Assembly (NCBI GenBank): GCA_001899175.1 | Contig: MKVH01000002.1 | Span: forward strand, 62,001 to 126,000 | From: Candidatus Kapaibacterium thiocyanatum | GTDB taxonomy: Bacteria; Bacteroidota; Ignavibacteria; Kapaibacteriales; Kapaibacteriaceae | Direction: 5' to 3' | Length of the DNA stretch: 64,000 nucleotides | In this document: in pieces, positions 26,616 to 35,642 of the stretch | How the letters are laid out: each line of letters begins with the position of its first letter | Numbering within the stretch: the first letter of the stretch is position 1 | Position numbers and translations under genes: made by a program | Notes under the pieces: generated by a model | Told to the model about the DNA's origin: nothing | The model's database searches: none | Seen by the model: the letters and a program-made list of their open reading frames with translations, nothing else

Positions 26616-27116
26616 TTACTGCCTGAGGGCCCGGGCCATCAGGGAATCCGCGTTCGATCCGGTATAATCGCTATCGATGATGACACGCTTGATCTCGCCG
26701 TTGCGCAGCACGTAGACGGCGGGCAGGGCATTGAGCGTGATATCCTTCATGTAGGGATGCTTGTCACTGCTCGAACGCATGGAGTAGATTTCGACCTTGC
26801 GCATCGGAACGTCGGCCTGCATGAGGGATTTCATCACCTGCGGGAACAGCTTTTGCGTACCGCGGCATGCGCAGGAAGGTTTCACGAAGATCAGCAGTTG
26901 ATGCTGGGTCGTATCGAATTCCGTCCTGATCTCGTTGATCATCGTGGCATCCGGCGTGTAGGTCGACGTTTCGGCCGGGAACCAGGCATAGCCTGCCGTC
27001 GTGTTCAACTGTTGCACGGTGATGAGTTCGGCCCTGTACTCGGGATCGGTATTGGAGCATGCCGCCATGATCGCTGCGATGGCGATGCATCCGAAGGAAA
27101 GAAGAAGGCGCTTCAT
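26616..27116 (-). CDS. Thioredoxin-fold lipoprotein with CxC motif
   Basis: The protein has 166 residues. The signal sequence ends in a lipobox-like IMAAC, with the lipidated Cys at about residue 20. The body has a thioredoxin-like pattern: a strand QLLIFVKPSC, the pair Cys-Ala-Cys (SCACRG) at the position of CxxC, and a later cis-Pro-like LPAVYVL strand. It may be a periplasmic redox or metal-handling protein. I use the ATG at 27116 because GAGGA lies 6 nt upstream; the TTG at 27128 is less likely. It follows nuoK by 31 nt and probably shares its transcript. Confidence 0.65.
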   Translation of the reverse strand: MKRLLLSFGCIAIAAIMAACSNTDPEYRAELITVQQLNTTAGYAWFPAETSTYTPDATMINEIRTEFDTTQHQLLIFVKPSCACRGTQKLFPQVMKSLMQADVPMRKVEIYSMRSSSDKHPYMKDITLNALPAVYVLRNGEIKRVIIDSDYTGSNADSLMARALRQ

Positions 27117-27147
27117 CGGAGTCCTCAACAGTGTACGACGGTGATAC

Positions 27148-27459
27148 TTACCACTTCATGATGTTTACTTCGTCGACGTAGACGGTCTGTTTGTTCCGGA
27201 AGAGGGCGAGCACGATGGCCAGACCGACGGCCGCTTCCGCGGCGGCGACCGCCATGATGAAGAATACGAACATCTGTCCGGCGACATTCCCGGAATAGGC
27301 GGAGAAGGCGACCATCGTCAGGTTCACGGCATTGAGCATCAGCTCGATGGACATGAAGATGATGATGGCGTTACGGCGCGTGATCACACCGATGACGCCG
27401 ATGACGAACAGGACTGCCGAGAGGATCAGGTAGTAGTCGAGCGGGATGGTCGTAGGCAT
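27148..27459 (-). CDS. nuoK: NADH-quinone oxidoreductase subunit K
   Basis: The protein has 103 residues, the usual length, with three membrane helices (about 8-28, 32-52 and 64-86). The motif with two conserved glutamates, [11 protein letters not shown] and [13 protein letters not shown], is diagnostic of NuoK, a proton-pumping subunit related to MrpC. It follows nuoJ after 9 nt. The other membrane subunits L, M and N are not in the window. Confidence 0.96.
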   Translation of the reverse strand: MPTTIPLDYYLILSAVLFVIGVIGVITRRNAIIIFMSIELMLNAVNLTMVAFSAYSGNVAGQMFVFFIMAVAAAEAAVGLAIVLALFRNKQTVYVDEVNIMKW

Positions 27460-27468
27460 GATGCTTCC

Positions 27469-27978
27469 TTACTTCAACGTACGCTTTGCGAGGATGACCG
27501 AACCGATCAGGGCTGCCAGCAGCAGAAGCGATACGGCTTCGAAGGGGAACAGGTAATGCGTGAACAGGCTCTGGCCGATGGCCTCCGTCGTGCCGATTTC
27601 CACGGCCTTGGGAGAGAGGGCATTGACGCCGGTAGGCTTGGACGTGAGGACGATGCCGATCTGTACGGCGAACAGCGCGGCCACGAGCCACCCGAGGGTG
27701 GACCGTAACGACGCCCGTTCCGTGAGCTGCCGTTCACTGCCGAGATTCAGGAGCATGATCACGAAGATCACGAGCACCATGATGGCGCCGGCATAGACCA
27801 GTACCTGCACGACGGCCACGAACTGGGCTTCGAGCGTGAGGTACAGACCCGACAGCATGAAGAAGTGAGCGATGAGCGACATGGCCGACGCGACGGGATT
27901 ACGACGCGTAATGGTCAGAAGGGCCGATGCCACCGCACCGATCGCGAACAGAGCAAAAAGGATGACTTGTAGGTTCAC
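27469..27978 (-). CDS. nuoJ: NADH-quinone oxidoreductase subunit J
   Basis: The protein has 169 residues and five predicted membrane helices. NuoJ is a membrane-arm subunit of complex I with a pi-bulge helix; the segment QVLVYAGAIMVLVIFVIML is characteristic. The start codon is GTG at 27978, and a TATATTTG promoter element lies 38 nt upstream. It is the first gene of the nuoJ-nuoK-lipoprotein-umuD-like run on the minus strand. Confidence 0.95.
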   Translation of the reverse strand: MNLQVILFALFAIGAVASALLTITRRNPVASAMSLIAHFFMLSGLYLTLEAQFVAVVQVLVYAGAIMVLVIFVIMLLNLGSERQLTERASLRSTLGWLVAALFAVQIGIVLTSKPTGVNALSPKAVEIGTTEAIGQSLFTHYLFPFEAVSLLLLAALIGSVILAKRTLK

Positions 27979-28015
27979 CGCGCAGGTACCCGAATAGGGG
28001 ACTGATACAACGGGG

Positions 28016-28023
28016 CAAATATA
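28016..28023 (-). promoter_or_regulatory. Promoter -7 element TATATTTG for nuoJ-nuoK
   Basis: On the minus strand this reads TATATTTG, matching TAnnTTTG, 38 nt before the GTG start of nuoJ. The same 8-mer precedes nuoA. Confidence 0.6.
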
Positions 28024-28047
28024 CGCAAAGGACCGTTCCGCGAAGGA

Positions 28048-30303
28048 TCACCCTTCAAAGCGTTCCACGGTACGTACGCCCTTGATCTTGTGGAGCTTGT
28101 CGAAGATCCTGTCCAGGTGGGCCGTATCGCGCACGTAGACGGTCAGGATTCCCTCGAAGAGAGAGTCGAAGGCGTCGATGTTCACACCGCGGATGTTGGT
28201 GTTGTCCACCGATATCACGGCCGTCGTGATGTCGTTCAGCATACCCGGGCGGTCGTCCCCCGTGATCTTGACGGCGGCCAGGAATTCGCTGCGCTGCTTC
28301 TTGCTCCACTGGAGTTCGACGAGGCGCGGACGGAGTTTGTCCTGCAGTTCGGCCATGTTGTGGCAGCTCGTGCGGTGGACCTTGATGCCGCTGCCGATGG
28401 TGACGATGCCGACGATGTCGTCTCCCGGTACGGGATTGCAGCACCGTGCGTAGGAAAACATGACCTTCGCGGCCGGGATGTTGTCACCGACGATGTAGAT
28501 GCCGTCCGACCGTTCCCGCGCCGAATTGCTGAAGTCGTGGAACGTGAACTCTTCCTGCGGCCTGGCCTCGGCGGGTGCTCCCGGAGACAGGCGTTCCATG
28601 ATCATCGCGGCTGCGGCTTCGGGCGTGAGCGTTCCCGTGCCGAGGGCGGCGTAGAAATCGGTCTTGCTGTCGTACTTGAGATGGGCGATCACCCGTTCCA
28701 GATCGTCTTCGTTGATATGGAGGTTGTGCTTCTTCGCCCGCTTCTCCCACAGGTCCTTGCCTTCGGCCACGCGGGCACGACGTTCCTCGTTGAGGATACG
28801 TCTGATGTGCGTCTTGGCCTTGTGCGTGATGACGATCCGCTCCCAGTCGCGATTCGGCGTCTGGTTCCGCGAGGTGAGAATTTCGACCTGGTCGCCGGTC
28901 GTCAGCTTGTGGTCGAGCGGTACGATGCGCCCGTTGACCTTGGCGCCGATACAGCGGGCTCCGACCTGCGAGTGGATATCGAAGGCGAAGTCGATGGGGG
29001 TGGCGCCCTTCGGGAGGATACGCAGATCGCCCTTGGGCGTGAAGACGTAGATCTCGTCCTGATAGAGGTTGAGCTTGAAACTCTCCATCAGTTGCTCGGG
29101 GGCTTCATCGCCGGCACTGTCGAAGATGTCGCGTACCCAGTTGGCCCACTCCTCGAGGTCGGAACTGTCCACCCACGTCGCCGTTGCGCCGCTCTGTGCC
29201 TTGTAACGGAAGTGGGCGGCAACCCCTCGCTCCGCGAACTCGTGCATGGCGCGTGTACGGATCTGCACTTCCACACGCTTGCCGTCGGCGCTGATGACGG
29301 TGGTATGCAGCGATTGATAGCCGTTTTTCTTCGGTACCGAGATGTAGTTCTTGAAACGTTCCGGAACGGGAACGTAGATCTCGCTGACGAGGCCATAGGC
29401 CAGGAAGCAGTCGTTGTTCTCGCGGGTTTCGAGAATGATGCGCACGGCGAAGAGATCGTAGAGCTCGTCCAGCGTCTTGCCCTGCGTGACCATCTTCTTG
29501 TAGATGGAATAGAGGTGCTTGGGACGCCCGCTGATCTCGAACTTGAGGCCGTTCTCCTTGAGACGGTCGGCGATCGGACGCGAGAACTTCTCGATGAAGT
29601 CCTCACGCTCCTCGCGCGTCGTGTTGAGCTGACGCTTGATGTCGTCGTATGCCGACCTGTTGAGAACCTTGAAGGACAGGTCCTCCAGTTCCCACTTGAT
29701 GTTTCCGAGGCCGAAGCGGTGGGCGAACGGAGCGTAGATCTCCATCGTCTCGCGTGCCAGACGTTCCTGGCGCTCGCGCGGCAGGACGTCGATGGTGCGC
29801 ATGTTATGGAGACGGTCGGCGAACTTCACGAGGATGACGCGGACGTCGTTGGCCATCGAAAGCAACAGCTTGCGATAGTTTTCGGCCTGCGTGATCTCGC
29901 GGCTCTTGAAGACGTCGTTGATCTTCGTCGCACCGTCGACGATGTCGGCCACTTCCGAACCGAAGTCCTCGCGGATGTCCTTCAGCGAATATTCGGTGTC
30001 TTCGACCACGTCGTGAAGCAGTGCCGCCACGACGCTGACGTCGTCGAGAGGAATTTCCCGGCAGACGATGATGGCCACCTGCAGGGGATGCGTGTAATAC
30101 GGCTCGCCGCTCGTGCGGACGTCCTTGCGGTGAGCCTCGACGCAGAAGCGGAATGCCCGTGTTACGAATTCCTCGTTGAACCTCGTGAGGTTCTGTTTGC
30201 CTTCATGAAGAAGAACTGCGAGATCGGCCTCGACGTCGAGGCCGAAGATATGTTCCGGTTCCTGGAGTGCCGGTGTCCGTCGTTTTGCTGCCGCTCTGGC
30301 CAT
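28048..30303 (-). CDS. Bifunctional (p)ppGpp synthetase/hydrolase Rel/SpoT
   Basis: The protein has 751 residues. An HD hydrolase domain (THPLQ, LLHDVVEDT with HD at 97-98) is followed by the RelA/SpoT synthetase domain (NGYQSLHTTV, VEVQIRT), a TGS domain (DLRILPKGATPIDFAFDIHS), a helical/zinc region with the RCCNPVPGD motif, and a C-terminal ACT domain. The intact HD motif indicates that hydrolysis is retained. It begins only 3 nt after the stop of the T9SS thioredoxin-propeller gene and has no promoter of its own in that gap, so it is probably cotranscribed or has a promoter within that gene. Confidence 0.95.
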   Translation of the reverse strand: MARAAAKRRTPALQEPEHIFGLDVEADLAVLLHEGKQNLTRFNEEFVTRAFRFCVEAHRKDVRTSGEPYYTHPLQVAIIVCREIPLDDVSVVAALLHDVVEDTEYSLKDIREDFGSEVADIVDGATKINDVFKSREITQAENYRKLLLSMANDVRVILVKFADRLHNMRTIDVLPRERQERLARETMEIYAPFAHRFGLGNIKWELEDLSFKVLNRSAYDDIKRQLNTTREEREDFIEKFSRPIADRLKENGLKFEISGRPKHLYSIYKKMVTQGKTLDELYDLFAVRIILETRENNDCFLAYGLVSEIYVPVPERFKNYISVPKKNGYQSLHTTVISADGKRVEVQIRTRAMHEFAERGVAAHFRYKAQSGATATWVDSSDLEEWANWVRDIFDSAGDEAPEQLMESFKLNLYQDEIYVFTPKGDLRILPKGATPIDFAFDIHSQVGARCIGAKVNGRIVPLDHKLTTGDQVEILTSRNQTPNRDWERIVITHKAKTHIRRILNEERRARVAEGKDLWEKRAKKHNLHINEDDLERVIAHLKYDSKTDFYAALGTGTLTPEAAAAMIMERLSPGAPAEARPQEEFTFHDFSNSARERSDGIYIVGDNIPAAKVMFSYARCCNPVPGDDIVGIVTIGSGIKVHRTSCHNMAELQDKLRPRLVELQWSKKQRSEFLAAVKITGDDRPGMLNDITTAVISVDNTNIRGVNIDAFDSLFEGILTVYVRDTAHLDRIFDKLHKIKGVRTVERFEG

Positions 30304-30306
30304 AGA

Positions 30307-33195
30307 TCATCGTTTTACGAGCGTGACGTGCGATACATCATGTGCTGTGCGCACGATCACGAAATACGTTCCTGCCGCAAGGGTGCTGCCTTCGATGGTG
30401 AGGTCGATTCCCTCCGCCGGTATGGCTCCTTCGAAAAGGGCCGCTACGCGCTGTCCCCCTACGGTATACAGACCGACCGTAGCCGGTATATCATTCGACA
30501 AGGACGAAGATACACGTACGTGCGTGTTCTCCGAGAAAGGATTTATTCCGGGCTTCAGGACGAAGCCGGCCTTCTGTTGTCCGGTCTCGGCGACGCTCGT
30601 CGGTGTGGTCGTATCGGGTACCGGTGCGAAGGCTTCCAGCCAGGCGAGGCCCTTGTCGAGAAGGTCGGTGCGCTGGGATGGACTCATGATGCGGGCGGGA
30701 TTGATACCGAGCATGATCGTGCGGTAGTCCTGGTTACGCTGATATCGTACGGCGCCGGTGATGGTGCCGCCGTCGCGGACGAGCATGCTGGCCGAGCCCG
30801 TGCCCTTGGCACGGAGCTTGACGTTAGGGACGATGACGTCGCCACGATGATGATAGAGGGCCGGAAGCTGGCAATCCATGGTACCGAGTTCACCGGTCAC
30901 GGGATCGTTCGGAACGCCGGAGAAGAGACGACGTCCGTCGTCACCGAAGCCCGGAGCATCCGCACCCACGAACGAGGCGCCGAAGGATTCGAAGAATCCG
31001 ATGGAATTCGTGAGGTCGGTACGGAGGATGAGGGGATCGTCTGCGGCCATGAAGATCTCGATGCCTCGCTTCAGGAGCGAGGAGATGATGGCATCGTCCG
31101 TCGTGTTGATGTCGCCGAAGCTTCCGGAGAACCAGAGTGTCGTCTGCAGTGAATCGAGATCGTCGGCGACGCGGACGAAGATGTCCCCGTCGATGGAGAC
31201 GTATCCGGTACGGTCGGTAAGGGCCACGGCTTCGGTGATGTCGAAGCCTTCCGTGGTACCGTCGTTGATGACGACGCGGCGCAGGCCCGACGAGACGAGC
31301 GTGGCTTTCGCGCGCAGGAAGTCCGACGTGAAGGCCGTGGCATCGCTTGCCGTCACCATGAGGTCGACGACGGGTGCCGCCGCTTCGGAGCGCGCGACGA
31401 CGACGGGAATGCGGGCCGTGGATTCGGCATCGATGGTGAGCGTCGTAGCGTTCGAAGGGGACTCGATGGTCCAGGGCGTGGAGTCGGCAGAAAGCCTGGC
31501 GCGTACGCTGATGGTCTTCTGTGATGTCGTGGCGTTGTGGTAGTCGAACCAGACGGTATCGACGGCATTGTAGGTATCCACTGCGGCTACCGGCGAGATG
31601 CGGTCGCGCAGTGCAGTCTCGAGACGCCCGACGGTACTGGCGCCACGGTCGACGAACCAGATATGATCGTCGGGTCCGAGCGTGATGCCGAGCAGTTCGG
31701 TGGCCTTCGTATCGACCGTTCCGAGCTTGCTGGCGGGAAGCGTCGAGATGTCGTAGATATGGACCAGGCCGGTCTTGCGGTCACCGACGATCATGCGGTT
31801 GTAGCGTACGTCGATGCCGACGGGTTCCTGAAGGCCGCTTGTGACGACGGTGTCGATGACGGCGCCGGTCACCTCCGAAAATTCCTGCAGCGCTTCCTCG
31901 CTTTCGGGCGGAGGCTGGAGCTGGCCTTTCACCGTACCGGTGTTGGTGTGCAGGCGCAGCACGCGTGCCGTACCGGGGTCGATGAAGTAGAGAAGATCGT
32001 TGTTACGGTCCATGGCCATGTGAGCAGGGCGGCCGCGTTCGACGGCCGTCAGCTTGACGTCGCTGTAGCGTCTGATGATGCCGTCGCGATGGTCCGTGCC
32101 GCCTACTTCGTGCGGATCCTGATAGTCGTAGCGTGTGATGTCCTTGTAGTAGGAATCGGATACCCAGTAGACGTTGTCGTGATCGTGGGCGATACCGAGG
32201 CCGTACGGACTCTGGTGCAGCATGTCGAGGTGGCTGGCGAGATATCCGTTGTCGTTCTGGTACTTCGACGCGAAGATGGCCGTATCGCTGGACCACAGCG
32301 TCGGGCCCATGAAGAGATACTGATAGTCCTGATCTCCAGGCTCGCCGTTCTCGGCCGTGCCGAAGGTGCCGTTGGTGGCCATGGCGATGGCCTGCGTGCG
32401 CCACATGAAGTGGCTGGCGCGCGAGTCCTTCTTGCGGCGTACTACCTGCTGGGGTGTTCCGGCATTGTGGACGAGGGCGATGGCATGACCGTTGCCTTCG
32501 CTCGTGACCACCCACAGATCGTTGGCGCTGATGATGCTGCGATTGAAGTCGAGATCGACGGGTTCGCGGATGCCGTCGTCGGGGCCAGCGATGATGTTGA
32601 CCGTCACCGGACTGCCGTTGAGATAGGAGAGCAGGTAGTTGATCGTGCCGTCCTCGTTGGCGACGACGGGTTCGGCGGCCGCGTTGATCAGTCGCTGCAC
32701 ATCCATGTACGGTTCGTTCGAATAGACGGAGAGTACGACCTTGCCCTTGCTGACCACGATGGCAACGTGGAGATCGAGCGTCGAATCTCCATCCGTCCGG
32801 AGGGCGCCGAACCTGCGGGCCATGCTGTTGTCCGGATCGCTGACGACGGACAGCACGTTCGTATCGAAGCCTTCGCGTTCGATCATGCGTCGGCACGTTT
32901 CCTCGTCGTCTTCGCTGAAGGCGATGACCCGGATACCGTGGGTGCGGAGCTGCTCGGCATGACGATTCAGATAGGCGATCTGGCGTACGCAATGGGAGCA
33001 GCTATAGCCGAGGTATCGGATGAGTATCGTCGGTCGTGCGTCATCGATCGCGACCTTCGTCGCAGGAAGGACGCTGCCCGTCGAGATCGTCGGTGCGTAG
33101 AAGCGGGGTCCCGTGTGATCGCCGGCCGCATGTGCAGTGGCCAGAGTGCCGGCAGCGAACAATGTGCAGATGAAAGGGCGGAACAATGGTGTCAT
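30307..33195 (-). CDS. Secreted thioredoxin-like plus beta-propeller protein with T9SS sorting domain
   Basis: A 962-residue protein with a signal peptide (MTPLFRPFICTLFAAGTLATAHA). Residues about 35-190 form an AhpC/TSA-like thioredoxin domain with the redox pair Cys-Ser-His-Cys (YSCSHCVRQ). Next comes an NHL-like propeller region (about 230-550; IVGDRKTGLVHIYDIS), then beta-rich domains. The tail (KPGINPFSENTHVRV, GLYTVGGQRVA, AGTYFVIVRT, LVKR) is a canonical T9SS type-A sorting domain. It should act at or outside the outer membrane as a thiol or peroxide enzyme. No close functional parallel comes to mind. Confidence 0.8.
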   Translation of the reverse strand: MTPLFRPFICTLFAAGTLATAHAAGDHTGPRFYAPTISTGSVLPATKVAIDDARPTILIRYLGYSCSHCVRQIAYLNRHAEQLRTHGIRVIAFSEDDEETCRRMIEREGFDTNVLSVVSDPDNSMARRFGALRTDGDSTLDLHVAIVVSKGKVVLSVYSNEPYMDVQRLINAAAEPVVANEDGTINYLLSYLNGSPVTVNIIAGPDDGIREPVDLDFNRSIISANDLWVVTSEGNGHAIALVHNAGTPQQVVRRKKDSRASHFMWRTQAIAMATNGTFGTAENGEPGDQDYQYLFMGPTLWSSDTAIFASKYQNDNGYLASHLDMLHQSPYGLGIAHDHDNVYWVSDSYYKDITRYDYQDPHEVGGTDHRDGIIRRYSDVKLTAVERGRPAHMAMDRNNDLLYFIDPGTARVLRLHTNTGTVKGQLQPPPESEEALQEFSEVTGAVIDTVVTSGLQEPVGIDVRYNRMIVGDRKTGLVHIYDISTLPASKLGTVDTKATELLGITLGPDDHIWFVDRGASTVGRLETALRDRISPVAAVDTYNAVDTVWFDYHNATTSQKTISVRARLSADSTPWTIESPSNATTLTIDAESTARIPVVVARSEAAAPVVDLMVTASDATAFTSDFLRAKATLVSSGLRRVVINDGTTEGFDITEAVALTDRTGYVSIDGDIFVRVADDLDSLQTTLWFSGSFGDINTTDDAIISSLLKRGIEIFMAADDPLILRTDLTNSIGFFESFGASFVGADAPGFGDDGRRLFSGVPNDPVTGELGTMDCQLPALYHHRGDVIVPNVKLRAKGTGSASMLVRDGGTITGAVRYQRNQDYRTIMLGINPARIMSPSQRTDLLDKGLAWLEAFAPVPDTTTPTSVAETGQQKAGFVLKPGINPFSENTHVRVSSSLSNDIPATVGLYTVGGQRVAALFEGAIPAEGIDLTIEGSTLAAGTYFVIVRTAHDVSHVTLVKR

Positions 33196-33286
33196 GGTGG
33201 TATCCGTGCGTGAACGATCGGGCTATGCAGTGCAGAACTACACAGCCCGTCGAAAAGTTACGCAATTCCACCAGCGCGTTCGTGGC

Positions 33287-33967
33287 TCAGGCAGCGCTCG
33301 CCGACAGGGCTTCCTCGAGCTTCGTGAAGTCCTTCGTCGTCATGTTGTTCCGGACGACGTCGAACACGCTGCGCACGAAGGGTTCGGGCGCTACCGTCTG
33401 CAATGTCGAGAGCAGGCCGACGCGTTCGGGGTGGCTGAGAGCAGGTACGATGAAGCGCAGTTCCATCAGCAGTTCTTCGGGAGCGTGCTTCGACATGATG
33501 ATGCCGGCATGTCCGTGCAGCTCTTCGTCCGTGAAGTGCTGCCAGAGCAGGTCCTGCGTGGTGGTTTCCTCGCCGGACATGTGTTCGAGATGTCGGGCGA
33601 CGAGACGATGGACACCGTCGGCGAAGGTATGTCCCATCGTCGTCACGTCTTCGGCCTTGCGCGAGCGGCCGCGCATGTCGGCCAACAGGGTTTCCAGTTC
33701 GTGCTGCAGGACGTGCAGGTCGTCGTGATCGTCGCGGTCATGGGCGGTCGATCCCGGAAGACGTTCCTCGAGCTGTGCCAGGACGACGTCGTTCTCGGCA
33801 TGCGCATGCAGATGGAGGAATCTGAATACGTCGTCGGCGAGGAAGGCCAGTTCCTCGACGTCGTGACCGTTGGTGTAGTCCGTGGTGCTGCAGCGCACGA
33901 CGAGTTGGGAGAAGGCGTTGCGCAGTCCCTTGTGAGGGACGTCATAGCTGCGATATCGGTGCGTCAT
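33287..33967 (-). CDS. Hemerythrin-domain protein
   Basis: The protein has 226 residues. It is almost all alpha-helical and rich in His and Asp/Glu spaced as in HHE cation-binding domains: HLHAHAEND near 52-60, HDDLHVLQHELETLL near 81-95, and HRLVARHLEHMSGEE near 120-134. A di-iron site binding O2 or NO is likely. There is no signal peptide, so it is cytoplasmic. Its ATG overlaps the stop of the di-haem cytochrome c gene (ATGA), which strongly links the two. Oxygen or nitrosative sensing is a reasonable inference only. Confidence 0.72.
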   Translation of the reverse strand: MTHRYRSYDVPHKGLRNAFSQLVVRCSTTDYTNGHDVEELAFLADDVFRFLHLHAHAENDVVLAQLEERLPGSTAHDRDDHDDLHVLQHELETLLADMRGRSRKAEDVTTMGHTFADGVHRLVARHLEHMSGEETTTQDLLWQHFTDEELHGHAGIIMSKHAPEELLMELRFIVPALSHPERVGLLSTLQTVAPEPFVRSVFDVVRNNMTTKDFTKLEEALSASAA

Positions 33968-34854
33968 GATTGTTTCGCCAGGAAAAGGTAGAGTGAACGG
34001 ATTTCATCGTCGGTCATGTTCGCGAAGGCAGGCCAGGGCATGTATTTCGGATCGAGCTTGCGTCCTTCGGGAGTCTTGCCCGTACGGAGCATCTGCAGGA
34101 AGGTTGCATCGGAATAGGATTTGATACGACCGGCCGGGGTGATGTCTGCTGCAGGCGGGAAGTCCGGCGGCATGCCGGGCAGGGGACCGCCCTTGAACGT
34201 GGACTGGTGGCAGCCCGTACAGGTCTGGGCCATGTACTGGCCGTGTTCGAGTGTGATCCCACGCCGGGGTTCCGTGGGAATGTAGGAGTGGTCGACGACC
34301 TCAGCCGGTACGAGATCGGGAACCTGGCCGAACATGTAGAGCGTCCGCATGAGGGGACCGATCGTGACTTCTGCATTCAGGTCAGGTGAATCGACCTTGG
34401 GGACGTTCTTCAGGTAGGCGATCATCTTGCCGAGATCCGTGTCCGAGGTACGGAAATAGTCCTTCGCCGGCATGATGATGTAGCAACGGCCTTCGGGGCT
34501 GACGCCGTGACGGATGGCACGATCCCAGTCACGCGTGGTGAAGGATCCGGTGCGGCTGCCCTGTCCACCCGTGATGTTGGGCGCCGTGGCGCGGCCGACG
34601 ATCGGACCCGGGTCCATGAAGGTCCGGCCGGCCAGGTTCGGGCCGTGACAGTCCGTACATGCGCGGAAGCTCACCATCCGCTTGCCTTCGGCGATGGACG
34701 CACTGTCCGTGGGAACGGGGATGTCTCTTCCGGGAATATCGTAGTGCTTGTTGAATGCGATGGACGACGTGGTGTATGCCGTCGCGAGAAGAAGTACGAC
34801 GATACCGACGACTCCGCCCAGCATCCATCCGACGATTTTGAGAAGACGTTTCAT
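33964..34854 (-). CDS. Membrane-anchored di-haem cytochrome c
   Basis: The protein has 296 residues. One N-terminal membrane helix (about residues 8-30) anchors two cytochrome c domains in the periplasm, with haem motifs Cys66-TDCH and Cys212-TGCH. Candidate sixth ligands include Met in IIMPAKDY and KYMPWP. It resembles the cytochrome subunits that accept electrons from periplasmic dehydrogenases. The neighbouring gene encodes a hemerythrin; no dehydrogenase is adjacent. The direct electron partner is unknown. Confidence 0.88.
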   Translation of the reverse strand: MKRLLKIVGWMLGGVVGIVVLLLATAYTTSSIAFNKHYDIPGRDIPVPTDSASIAEGKRMVSFRACTDCHGPNLAGRTFMDPGPIVGRATAPNITGGQGSRTGSFTTRDWDRAIRHGVSPEGRCYIIMPAKDYFRTSDTDLGKMIAYLKNVPKVDSPDLNAEVTIGPLMRTLYMFGQVPDLVPAEVVDHSYIPTEPRRGITLEHGQYMAQTCTGCHQSTFKGGPLPGMPPDFPPAADITPAGRIKSYSDATFLQMLRTGKTPEGRKLDPKYMPWPAFANMTDDEIRSLYLFLAKQS

Positions 34855-34922
34855 GACTGACCGACCTCAGGTAGATGTAATTGTGATGGTGCGAAATTGA
34901 GGCCTGACGAGTATGAGAGACT

Positions 34923-34938
34923 TCAACCGAACGGTTGA
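34923..34938. promoter_or_regulatory. 16-bp palindrome TCAACCGAACGGTTGA, candidate operator
   Basis: Perfect inverted repeat with 7-bp arms and an AA centre in the divergent region between the cytochrome c and lipoprotein genes. The right arm reaches the place where a -33 element would stand for a weak -7-like GATATTCG at 34945-34952, so a bound protein could block that promoter. It differs from the palindrome at 24350-24365 by one base in each arm. Confidence 0.4.
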
Positions 34939-34985
34939 TTTTGCCGATATTCGCGGTAAATCCACTTCACGATTACGGGTATCCG

Positions 34986-35618
34986 ATGAAACGTATCCTT
35001 CTTCTCGCCGTCGCCGGCGGTCTGTTCGTCTCTGCCTGCAGCGACAAGATGAACGAAGCTGCCGAATCGCTCAAGAACGTCCAGTCCATCGCCGAATCGG
35101 CCGACGAAGCGCAGAAGACACAAACGGAGCTGGAGAAGCGCCGTGACGAGCGTCGCGCGAAGGGCGATACGATCGCCCTGCCGTATGCCGAGTTGCAGAA
35201 ATATCTCCCCGGTGAGATCGCCGGCTACAAGGCCGGTGAACTCGAAGGTTCCAATACGGAAGTTCCCGGATATTCCGTCGGCAGCGCAAGTCGCGAGTAT
35301 ACGAAGGACGACGGTTCGTTCATCCGCATCACGTTGTCCGACTACAACAGCTCGGAAATGGGGTGGGCGGCCGCATCCACATGGATGGCCTTGAAGATCA
35401 AGACCGACAATTCGGAAGAGTACATGTCCACCTTCCAGACGGACAATCCGTACATCAACGGAATGGAGAAGCTTGGCAAGAAGGACAAATCGGCGACGAT
35501 CACCTACGGACTCGGTGGCCGCTTCCTCCTCGTCGTCGAAGCGAACAACCAGACAGATCTCACCGCCGTGAAGAAGGTGGCCGAGTCGATCGATCTGAAG
35601 AAGCTGGCCGCGTTCTGA
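34986..35618 (+). CDS. Lipoprotein of unknown function
   Basis: The protein has 210 residues. The signal peptide MKRILLLAVAGGLFVSAC ends in a good lipobox with the lipidated Cys at 18. A charged coiled-coil-like stretch follows (about 20-50; EAQKTQTELEKRRDE), then a beta-rich domain (YLPGEIAGYKAG, FIRITLSDYN, and a C-terminal FLLVVEANN strand). I do not recognise a functional family. It begins at the ATG at 34986; the in-frame ATG at 34935 overlaps the palindrome region. A clear terminator follows about 25 nt after the stop. Confidence 0.75.
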   Translation: MKRILLLAVAGGLFVSACSDKMNEAAESLKNVQSIAESADEAQKTQTELEKRRDERRAKGDTIALPYAELQKYLPGEIAGYKAGELEGSNTEVPGYSVGSASREYTKDDGSFIRITLSDYNSSEMGWAAASTWMALKIKTDNSEEYMSTFQTDNPYINGMEKLGKKDKSATITYGLGGRFLLVVEANNQTDLTAVKKVAESIDLKKLAAF

Positions 35619-35642
35619 TCGTACCGTAAGGACGTCCATGGA

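Noticed and set aside
28090-31152. 1020-codon open frame on the plus strand opposite rel/spoT
   Set aside because: Antisense shadow crossing two real genes; its composition is low-complexity for a protein and it has no recognisable domain.
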